Shown here piece after piece: positions 8,601-14,024 of a DNA stretch of 26,523 nucleotides; positions within the stretch are counted from its first letter, which is position 1; the number at the start of each line of letters is the position of its first letter. Both the position numbers and the translations under genes were made by a program. The DNA is from DATDCV01 sp036524155 (GTDB taxonomy: Bacteria > Verrucomicrobiota > Verrucomicrobiia > Limisphaerales > UBA8199): positions 1 through 26,523 of the forward strand of contig DATDCV010000065.1 of the NCBI GenBank assembly GCA_036524155.1, in the 5' to 3' direction. The notes beneath the pieces are model-generated. The model was not told the origin of the DNA and searched no databases. It saw only the letters and a program-made list of their open reading frames with translations.

Positions 8601-9517
8601 ACAGCGGCACCTACTATCTGATCTTCGCCACCGACGCGTTTGGCGCCACGCTCGAGTCCAACGAGCTCAACAACACGCTCGCGGTGCCGGTGACGTTTTA
8701 CTTGACACCGCCGCCCGACCTGGCGGTGTCATCGTTCCTGGTGCCGCGGGAGGTCACCGGCCCGGGCAATCCCACTATTACGGCCGTGTGGCACGTTGTG
8801 AATGAGGGTATCGGGCCGATTGCCGGCCAATGGTTTGATCGGCTGAGGTGGGCGGGCAACATGGGGCTGGGTCTGGAATTGGCGAGCTACCCGGAAACCC
8901 ACACGTTGATGCCGGGGGAAGGTTATTGGCGCACTAACACCATCACGCTGCCCGTCACCGAGAGCGGTGATTACTACCTCAGTTTCTATGCCGGCCGCGC
9001 TGCACCAGCGGACCTCGACCTGCAAAACAACCAGGTCTCCGCCACGGTCACCGTCAATATCACCGGCCCGCCGGTGGTCCGAATCGCCGACGCCCGGTTC
9101 CAGCCGGGCGGGACGTCGGTCATGTCCGTGTTCGGCGTCGTCGGCGCATCCTACCAACTCCAGGCCTCGTCCGACCTCGTCAACTGGACCCGGGTGCTGG
9201 ATTTTGTCTGCGCGCAGGACCCGACCACGATTTACGACTTCGAGGGGGGCGGCTTTGAGCGGCGGTTTTACCGCGTTGGGCCGATTGCCGAACCGGCCGG
9301 GTTGCGGCTCGGGTTCGCGCCGTGGGTTTGGGCGACCGACTCGCTGTGGCTGAAGTTCGACGGCCCGGTGGGACGCAGCTACCGGGTCGAGGCCTCGGCC
9401 GACCTCGTGAGCTGGACCACCATCGCCAACCTCCAGGCCAATATGGTGCCGATGTACTTCCGCGACGCGGCCGTCGTCGGGCAGGAACGGCGGTTTTATC
9501 GCGCCGTCGGTGAGTAG
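2663..9517 (+). CDS. Giant secreted protein with 17 CARDB repeats
   Basis: The gene encodes 2284 residues. A signal peptide is visible (MKKLQHVV...FFVVPCSRC, cleavage around residue 22). Then come 17 tandem Ig-like units of about 120-135 residues, each starting with (P/A/S)DL.P, then a TGPPNPT-like turn, a VxWGVTNQGxG strand, a W.D.(L/V)Y(L/F)S strand, a GxYWRTN strand, an ESGTYYLIF strand and an E..  .NN...VPV strand. These match the CARDB family (cell-adhesion-related domain in bacteria). The last ~150 residues hold two copies of a YxLxASxDLVxWT...FYR module, common at the C-terminus of exported Verrucomicrobiota proteins. No catalytic domain and no obvious anchor are seen. The likely role is structural or adhesive at the cell surface or in the matrix. 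It is monocistronic, with its own promoter at 2608-2636. A clear Shine-Dalgarno sequence is absent. Confidence 0.9.
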   Translation: MKKLQHVVLAFASFFVVPCSRCQVLPDLVPAGLEAPTALTGTPGPTVTVAWSTVNQGSGSAVGYWNDAIYLSYNPWLDGSSAYVGSDSGTAPLAPGESYRRTNTVTLPVFESGIYYLFLKVNAFNYLQEASTANNALMSPFAFTATPADLAPLRLIAPAATNGPPKPYVTIVWGVTNSGPGAAIGSWNDTLYFSTNSSLDASALEVWSPSEYGPVPAGGRYWRTNQVRLPATQSGAYYLIFKTDSANTLHEAVTANNVAVAPIQLYIQQPDLAPLALVVPAAITSAPNPTVTLRYAVTNLGPGAAVGDPPWNDTLSLSTDAVLDTNDKNLTWQQEWLTVPAGGRYWRTNTVTVPVVSSGTYYLILKTDASDVLYDANPANNTLVVPVEFTILPPDLVPVAQVPATMTGPPYPPLRVVSGATNQGIGPALGYWSDTVYFATNAALEGAIQLWSAWLNRTVPAGSTYWETNDVRLPVAVDGTYYLGFRADTYGDLVESDRGNNLLAVPFTLHIEKPDLAPMVWQVPAAITSPPNPVIWFVWAITNQGAGAAIGYQYWDDQICMATNPVWTDTATRLNEELTSGPVAPGRAYWRTNGISLPIVRSGTWYFFFRTDAREELIESNDDNNMVVAPITFTIQPPDLVPQVAEVPREYTGPPNPKLTVTWAVTNQGPGLARTGGQTWYDGVFFSTDAVLDSQDLPLTAWDASGPLAAGAAYRQTNTFVLPVIADGTFYLIFKADRYGDVYEDDKTNNIAVVPVTFTIRPSDLVPVELQAPALVMGSPFPTATIAWRVQNQGTGAAAIGWEAWVDTLYLSRDTTVGGAFANLLGTSESGPLPAGEAYWRGSPTRLPVAASTNVYLVFETDHNNVIFESNENNNTLAVPIRFEILSPDLTPLALQVTNSYIGPPNPTLTFAWGVTNRGAGAAEALRAGSWLDRIYFSTNSVFDGSARFVAEQSEATLLPAGRSYWRTNSFRVPVLESGTYYVFFLTDDNRAVYESDFANNMIRVPVTFTIQPPDLAALALDVPPVLNSTPKPQVTVAWGVTNQGIGRAEGAWRDILYFSTTPTVEYNTPVLREAYEFGPIQPGETYWRTNVVTVPVVESGTYYLIFVADYQDSLSESDLDNNLLVVPVTFNISPPDLVPFGLDVQAVVAGPVNPTVTIAWGITNQGSGSTAGFGWNDRLLLGTTPPPENGSEIGQFYHDETIEPGQSIRVTNTLRVPVSESGTYYLTLVVNRYGDLFESSYDNNEIRVPITFQVQPPDLAPIYFKAPAEVTGSYNPAVRLTWGVTNQGPETARGFDYWHDNLYLSADPVLDPTDRAFGWNEETGPITPRGNYWRGKTVNLPVLESGAYYLILSVDDLRDLHDLNYSNNTAVVPIQVNIQPPDLVPLAFNLPSQIDCSPNAEITLAWGVTNAGSGAAAPSQYYNWCDRVYLSRSPDYYGYSPVIDDVCDQEPLAAGEQRWRTNRVKVAAAESGTYYFVVEADYGNVVWESSETNNLLVSPVTINVTTADLTPLALEMPPAVVGSVAPTISVVYTITNRGPGAAIPYYSWYDTLYVSRTNVLDGSEAQAFYSREDNPVAAGEVYRRTNSVRLPVFESGSYYLILRANYDRAIPESDYSNNVVAFGPIPIEIRPSDVFPIVSQMPSIISGGPNPRTTIVWGITNQGPGVASTVWGSWRARVYLSTRPALDPSASYLAVTDETTALAPGEVRWITNNVRLPVTADGAFYFLFEADGENALHEINTNNNLAVAPVQCTVRLPDLATVAFLGPASVTGQIHPTVELIWGVTNQGAGPADTVFWQGGREDVLWLSRSTNFDNLVLVDTWEETNSVAPGSSYWRTNLVRLPVDTNGTYFLQFIANSWSAVAESNLTNNVATRSITVDVRPPDLAPLGFTALPVVTGMPYPTMTVVWGVTNCGIGPALPPVTVPGQTWPLVDAVYLSRIPELGGPWLPAICGYWQRTAPFEPGASEWHTNVIQVPVSDSGTYYLIFATDAFGATLESNELNNTLAVPVTFYLTPPPDLAVSSFLVPREVTGPGNPTITAVWHVVNEGIGPIAGQWFDRLRWAGNMGLGLELASYPETHTLMPGEGYWRTNTITLPVTESGDYYLSFYAGRAAPADLDLQNNQVSATVTVNITGPPVVRIADARFQPGGTSVMSVFGVVGASYQLQASSDLVNWTRVLDFVCAQDPTTIYDFEGGGFERRFYRVGPIAEPAGLRLGFAPWVWATDSLWLKFDGPVGRSYRVEASADLVSWTTIANLQANMVPMYFRDAAVVGQERRFYRAVGE
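2738..9060 (+). repeat. Tandem array of 17 CARDB-coding units
   Basis: The codons for the PDL motif recur near 2738, 3107, 3472, 3842, 4203, 4573, 4952, 5324, 5701, 6067, 6435, 6806, 7184, 7558, 7936, 8311 and 8714, a period of about 360-400 bp. Units share sequence at protein level but are clearly diverged at DNA level, so this is an old expansion rather than a recent slippage array. Coordinates of single units are approximate. Confidence 0.85.
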
Positions 9518-9710
9518 GCGGAATGGGAAGCCCGGCGTGGCCTCGCGGGCCGGGATGGGCGGACCATGCGGTTCATGAGCAGCCTCGTTTTGCGTTCGCG
9601 CATGCATTGGGACCATGGGCCCTGCACCAACCAGGCTCCACCGCCCGCCTGTCCCTCCTCACCACCGCCTGCCTATTACTCACACCTGTGGCAGGGCGCG
9701 CACTCCGAAT

Positions 9711-9737
9711 GTTTACAAGGTTGACAATTTTGTAAAC
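9711..9737. promoter_or_regulatory. Inverted-repeat operator candidate of the toxin-antitoxin operon
   Basis: GTTTACAA (9711-9718) and TTGTAAAC (9730-9737) are perfect 8-bp arms around an 11-bp spacer that contains TTGACA (9721-9726), a perfect -35 hexamer; no good -10 follows at standard spacing. The element ends 21 bp before the antitoxin ATG at 9759, the usual place for antitoxin autoregulation. Confidence 0.6.
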
Positions 9738-9758
9738 CCGCGCGACCTTGCTTCCGTT

Positions 9759-10337
9759 ATGACCGCGACACTGGCGAACAAGGGCTTGAAGATGAAGCTG
9801 ACCTCCAGCGAACGGGCGGTGGTGGAGGAAATCAGCGACGTGATCCGCAGACACCGGGATCAGGCTCCCGGCACGCTGGCGCGGCTGGTGGGGCTCGCCT
9901 TCGAGTCTTCCCTGGGCGCCGGGGAATCGCGGGAAGGCAGACTGGCGCGGGCCTACGCCCGCGGGCTGGCCGCCCGGCAGCAACTGGCGGAAGCGGAAGG
10001 CGGCAGTTTATCGTCGGAGGACGTGGCCCGCCTCCTCGAGATCTCCAAGACCGCGGTGTTGAAGCGGCAGGCGGCGGGCCGGCTGCTGGCCTGGCGGGAG
10101 GAACGGCTCCAGGCGGCCCGGTTCCCGCAGTGGCAGTTCAGCGAACACGGCCAGGTACTGGCCGGCCTGGAGCCGGTGCTGGAGATTCTCAACCGGGACC
10201 AGCGCCTGGACGCCTGGGGCAAGATTCTCTTCTTCCTCCAGGAAAGAGGCGGCCTGGGCAATCAGCGGCCCCTTGACTTGCTTCGCCAGGGCAAACTGAA
10301 GGAGGTCCAACTGGCCGCCCAGGCGTATGCCGAGTAA
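9759..10337 (+). CDS. Xre/MbcA/ParS-type antitoxin (DUF2384)
   Basis: The gene encodes 192 residues from the ATG at 9759. The frame is open upstream to 9615, but that start would place the coding region across the operator candidate, so 9759 is preferred. The N-terminal part contains a helix-turn-helix-like segment (SSEDVARLLEISKTAVLKRQ, then AAGRLLAW). The C-terminus reads WGKILFFLQERGGLGNQRPL then DLLRQGKLKEV, matching the toxin-binding domain of Xre/MbcA/ParS antitoxins (pattern L.G.RPLDLL..G....V). It should bind and neutralise the RES toxin and repress the operon. Its stop codon overlaps the toxin start by 11 nt, so the pair is translationally coupled. Confidence 0.85.
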   Translation: MTATLANKGLKMKLTSSERAVVEEISDVIRRHRDQAPGTLARLVGLAFESSLGAGESREGRLARAYARGLAARQQLAEAEGGSLSSEDVARLLEISKTAVLKRQAAGRLLAWREERLQAARFPQWQFSEHGQVLAGLEPVLEILNRDQRLDAWGKILFFLQERGGLGNQRPLDLLRQGKLKEVQLAAQAYAE

Positions 10338-10938
10338 TCCGACTCCCGCGCGGCGGCAGTTAAAGCCCTCATCGGAATTTGCCCGGCGGCCCATCCCCGT
10401 CACCCGCCAACCGCAGCGCGCCTGGTTCCGGGTGCATCGATCCGGGGCACCCGCCGCGCTGTTCAGTCGGCTTCCTCACCACCGGTTCTCCCATTCCGAG
10501 TGCCCGTTTCCGCTGCTCTACCTCGCAGCTACCATCCCGACCTGTCTCTGGGAATATTTCGGGGATGACATCTTCCGGGGGCGGCGGGTCATCTCCGCCG
10601 CGAAATGGGAGGGCTGCTCCGTGAGCCGGATTAGCGTTCCCGAGTTGCACGTCTGCGCGGTCACCCTGGAACGGACCCGCGACGCGATGGACGTCGACAA
10701 GGCCAGCCTGATGGCGGCCGACCTCGCCGTTCCCCAGGCCTGGGGGTTGGCGGTGCAGCAACATCCCGCCGCCTTCGAAGCGATCAAGTATTCGAGCCGG
10801 TTCCTGGACCAGCCCTGCCTCGCCCTGTTCGACCGGAGCGGGCTTGCGTCCAAACTCAAGGTGACCACGCTGGGGGATTTGAGCACCCTCGATGCCGCGG
10901 TGGCCTGGCTTGACGAGCGAAAGGCCGCCCTGGTTTGA
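10327..10938 (+). CDS. RES-domain toxin (NAD+-degrading)
   Basis: The gene encodes 203 residues. RES toxins deplete NAD+ by phosphorolysis or hydrolysis. The conserved polar residues expected of the fold are present: R35 in WFRVHR, Y65 in LYLA, E76 in LWEYF and S156/S157 in IKYSSRF, followed by DQPCLALFDR as in the family. About 30 residues precede the RES domain, slightly longer than usual; a start inside this stretch cannot be excluded, but the ATG at 10327 overlaps the antitoxin gene by 11 nt, as expected in such operons. Context with the DUF2384-type antitoxin makes the assignment strong. Confidence 0.82.
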   Translation: MPSNPTPARRQLKPSSEFARRPIPVTRQPQRAWFRVHRSGAPAALFSRLPHHRFSHSECPFPLLYLAATIPTCLWEYFGDDIFRGRRVISAAKWEGCSVSRISVPELHVCAVTLERTRDAMDVDKASLMAADLAVPQAWGLAVQQHPAAFEAIKYSSRFLDQPCLALFDRSGLASKLKVTTLGDLSTLDAAVAWLDERKAALV

Positions 10939-11022
10939 TGCGGGCAACTCCGCGCCGCGCGCGACCACGCAGGCTGAAGCCCCGGTGTTAATGAGACCGT
11001 CGACGACTGAGAATTATCCGGT

Positions 11023-13665
11023 CTAGGTCCGCGGGCGCTCAAGTCTCACCACGACGTAGGGCGTCTCCTGGTTCAGGTCGGGGTGGATTTTGCCGGTGCC
11101 CTTAGAGTTCATTGCTTCGATGAAATACATGAGATCCCAGGTGGGATTAATATCCCCGGCCGAGATCACGGCGCGGTATTGATCCTTCTTCCCAGTAGGT
11201 GGCATTTCGAGGGTGCGATAGTCCTGGTGCTGGTTGACGCTGCGATAGCGCAGGCGGACCCACTTAACGCCAGACGGGTCACGCACCTCGGCAACGATGG
11301 CGAGCGGTTGGCCGACGGGCGCTGTGGTAACAGGCTGGTGAATTACCACGGGCCTCCGAACGAAGTTGGTAATGATGTCCGGGGGATATCGTGGCGCTGG
11401 TTTGGCACCAACAACTGGCTTGAGTTCCCGCTGCTGCCGTTCCAGGGCGGTCAGTCCTTTTTCCAGCGCGGCAAGTTCATCCCGCCAATGGCCGCAGAGG
11501 TTCGCTCCGCGAACGCCCATCATCAGGTCCTCGGCGTAAAAGTCCGCGGCCGCCGCGACGAGCTGGCGCCAGGCGTCGACGGCGCTGCGTTCATAACCGA
11601 TCGCTTCGTCGAGGGCCGCGGGATCTTTAGACCTCTCAAACAGGCGATGGTTGACGGCGGCAGGAATGCGTCGCGCATGGTAAAGAGCCAGATTGGCCAG
11701 AATGTTCAGGTCGGTGATCGTCGAATCGAATTCCTTGTTCCGGCGGCTGCCGATGTGCCGCTCAGCCTCTGCAACCTGCGCCTGGATGTCCGCGGCGGTC
11801 CGGGCGAACCAGCGGCTGTTCTCGGCGGGTCGCAACTTCGCGGTCTCGCCGCCCTCGAGCAGCAACTGCGCTTCCTCGTCGAAATTGGCGAATTGCTGGA
11901 TGTCGCTGCCCTCGGCCCGGGCGTAAGCCGGCAGATCCCCCAGGCGCTGTTTCTCCGCCCAGCCGCGTGTCATCGGGAAAGCGCTGTAAGGATAGCACGA
12001 CGCGACAATGCGCGGCAGCACGCGGCTGGCAAGGTGCAGGCCCTGCTCGACGAACGGCGCGGCGTCCGCCCCAAAGCGCCGCTCGAACTCGCGCTGCCAC
12101 ACCGCGGGCGGGGTCGCGGGATTGTATCCAAGCCGGCCGAATACCTGGAAGAAGTGCCAGTAACGCTCGAACTCATAGTCGTAATAACGACGCGAATCGG
12201 CTAGCAGCGAGAAGGGCGTGGCGTCGTGTGGCTGGGCCTCCATCTTGGTGCAGAGCGGTTCGTTTACCTCGAAGCCGTCGCCCTCGTAGAGCCGGCTGCT
12301 TTCCGCAAACCGCCTGGCGTAATCCGGGTCGCCCCACAACAGCACGCGCGCGGTGCCGCCATTCCACAGCCGCCAGTGCATGCGGTAGCGCTGTGGATAC
12401 CGGAGCAGGTCCGCGTAGCTGTGCCGGCGGTCGAACTGATTTTCCTTGTTGATATGCGTGGGGTGAAACGGCAGGCCCATCTGCTCCATCCAGTATTTGG
12501 TAGTGATCCGGAACGGCACGCCCGCCGCCACGGCGCTCTCGATGACAGAATCGGGCAGCCCTTTGGCCCGCAGATCCAGGCGCAAGCCCGGCGCCTCACG
12601 CTTCATCATCTGAAACACATCCCGCCAAAAGCCTTCCTGTTCGCTGTTCTTGAGACCGGATTCATCGTGCATACGGAACTGGATCGCGTCGAGCGCCGGC
12701 ACGTGCCGGACGAACTCGGCCAACGCCGCTTTTGTGTAGGCAACGAGGTTCGACCCGGTAACGCCCCAGACCAGGCCGGGCACGGGCCGCTTCGTGGCAT
12801 CATCCGCGCCCGGGATTCCGCCGCCTTGGACGCCGCCGCGGTAGATGTGGTCCCAGATGCCAGCGGTGAACCTGAGCCCGCGGTCGTGGGCCATCTGGAT
12901 CAGCCGGTTCAGCGCGGCGAGATTGCGCTGCTGCCGCTCTTGTGTAATGCCCACCATCCGCACCTCCGGAAAGCCTGGCACATCGAAGAAGTAAGGATAA
13001 CACGGCGCCAGAAAACCGCCGTTTTCGTAGCCGAAGATTACCACCACCGAGTTGAACCGGTTCTGCGCCAGCACATCGAAATAACGCGCCCAATAGGCTT
13101 CGTCGTAGAACCGGCTTTCCCAGTAAGCCCGGTTGAACGTGTAGAGCGAGAGCGCTCGTTCCGGCGCAAACGGCGTCTCCTCAACGTCGCGAACCTCGCT
13201 GAACAACTCTTCGCCCGGCTTTGCCCAGTCCACACGGTCGGCCACATCAAGTAGTGCATACATCAGCCCGCGTTCATCCGATCCCGCTACCAGCAGCACC
13301 GTCCGGCCCTCACGACTGAGTCTGCGGATCCGCAATGATTCCGGTGTGGTTAATGGGGTGAGTCGCAATTCGGCCAGGAGTTTGGCGGCCTCGCCCTGGC
13401 CAGTCATGGAGCCGGCCATGACGATTGCACCACCCGCCTCCGCGCGGGCCACGCCTCCCTCGAGGACTTGCCTCCCCTTCCGTTCCAGCACTGTCTTAAG
13501 TTTCGCGGCGCCATACCGAACCGGCGCGGTCGCTCCGGCATCGAGCACAATGGTCACTGACTGATCAGCGGACGGGATTGGCTCATCGGCAAACAGTCGC
13601 AGGCAGGTGACGAGGCCGCCGACCAGCGGCAAGGCCTTCCATCGCGCAAGTGGCAGCAAGGTCAT
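11023..13665 (-). CDS. Secreted GH67-like glycoside hydrolase candidate
   Basis: The gene encodes 880 residues with an N-terminal signal-like segment (LVGGLVTCLRLFA). Residues ~35-145 look like the alpha/beta domain that precedes the barrel in GH67 and GH20 enzymes (YGAAKLKTVLERKG; ERGLMYALLDVADRV). The middle (about 165-520) looks like a TIM barrel: YTFNRAYWESRFYDE, FNSVVVIFGYENGGF, RFTAGIWDHIYRGG, DAIQFRMHDESGLK and VLLWGDPDYARRF. Then a mostly helical region follows, and a C-terminal Ig-like domain (about 775-880, VTTAPVGQPLAIVAEVRDPS). The likely role is polysaccharide or uronate breakdown outside the cytoplasm. No catalytic pair can be named with confidence; E in MHDES is a candidate. 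It is monocistronic, opposite in direction to both neighbours. Confidence 0.6.
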   Translation of the reverse strand: MTLLPLARWKALPLVGGLVTCLRLFADEPIPSADQSVTIVLDAGATAPVRYGAAKLKTVLERKGRQVLEGGVARAEAGGAIVMAGSMTGQGEAAKLLAELRLTPLTTPESLRIRRLSREGRTVLLVAGSDERGLMYALLDVADRVDWAKPGEELFSEVRDVEETPFAPERALSLYTFNRAYWESRFYDEAYWARYFDVLAQNRFNSVVVIFGYENGGFLAPCYPYFFDVPGFPEVRMVGITQERQQRNLAALNRLIQMAHDRGLRFTAGIWDHIYRGGVQGGGIPGADDATKRPVPGLVWGVTGSNLVAYTKAALAEFVRHVPALDAIQFRMHDESGLKNSEQEGFWRDVFQMMKREAPGLRLDLRAKGLPDSVIESAVAAGVPFRITTKYWMEQMGLPFHPTHINKENQFDRRHSYADLLRYPQRYRMHWRLWNGGTARVLLWGDPDYARRFAESSRLYEGDGFEVNEPLCTKMEAQPHDATPFSLLADSRRYYDYEFERYWHFFQVFGRLGYNPATPPAVWQREFERRFGADAAPFVEQGLHLASRVLPRIVASCYPYSAFPMTRGWAEKQRLGDLPAYARAEGSDIQQFANFDEEAQLLLEGGETAKLRPAENSRWFARTAADIQAQVAEAERHIGSRRNKEFDSTITDLNILANLALYHARRIPAAVNHRLFERSKDPAALDEAIGYERSAVDAWRQLVAAAADFYAEDLMMGVRGANLCGHWRDELAALEKGLTALERQQRELKPVVGAKPAPRYPPDIITNFVRRPVVIHQPVTTAPVGQPLAIVAEVRDPSGVKWVRLRYRSVNQHQDYRTLEMPPTGKKDQYRAVISAGDINPTWDLMYFIEAMNSKGTGKIHPDLNQETPYVVVRLERPRT

Positions 13666-13721
13666 AGTGCGATCTAAGCACGCCTCGCCAGAGTCGGCTA
13701 CGGTTTTTTGCTGCGGGGAGT

Positions 13722-13831
13722 GCCCGGCGCGCGGACTTCAGTCCGCAGCAACTCCCGTTGGCACAGGTCATCCGCATTCCGGAGGCAATGGTCGGTTGGG
13801 GATTGCTGCGGACTAAAGTCCACGCGCCGGC
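13722..13831. repeat. Inverted-repeat element with nested palindromes
   Basis: The left arm GCCCGGCGCGCGGACTTCAG begins at 13722 and continues to 13750. The right arm (13804-13831) is its near-complement, starting TGCTGCGGACTAAAGTCC. Each arm itself contains a palindrome: GCGGACT/AGTCCGC with a two-base loop on the left, and GGACT/AGTCC on the right. The layout resembles REP/BIME-type dispersed repeats. It is a different family from the repeats at 2483 and 26331. Confidence 0.7.
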
Positions 13832-13857
13832 AACGCCGCAACGGCCACCCTCCACAA

Positions 13858-14007
13858 ATGACTAAAGGCTTTCAGTCGCGGCCAATTCCCGCTTGCCTGG
13901 CGCTTCTGATCCTCGCCATCCTGCTAGCGCTTTGGCAGGCTCTGTTATCGTATGCAAACCTCACGAGGCGACTTCATCGAATCTGGTTTCGTTCGCGAGT
14001 AGATTAG
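13858..14007 (+). CDS. Possible 49-residue membrane peptide
   Basis: An ATG at 13858 opens a frame encoding MTKGFQSRPIPACLALLILA and onward through a hydrophobic stretch of about 22 residues, then a basic tail (TRRLHRIWFRSRVD). The stop lies 17 nt before the TPR protein gene. It could be a real single-pass peptide, but there is no Shine-Dalgarno sequence and no recognised family, and short hydrophobic frames arise by chance. Confidence 0.22.
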   Translation: MTKGFQSRPIPACLALLILAILLALWQALLSYANLTRRLHRIWFRSRVD

Positions 14008-14024
14008 GTTAGCCTCTCGCTGAT

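Larger units (their letters stand above)
13666..14024. other. Intergenic region between divergent genes
   Basis: This stretch separates two divergent genes and should carry both promoters, but I see no convincing -35/-10 pair. It holds the inverted-repeat element at 13722-13831 and a doubtful 49-codon ORF at 13858-14007. Confidence 0.5.

Noticed and set aside
11083..12204. 373-codon plus-strand frame opposite the GH67-like gene
   Set aside because: It is the antisense shadow of a gene with clear protein features and contains no recognisable motif.
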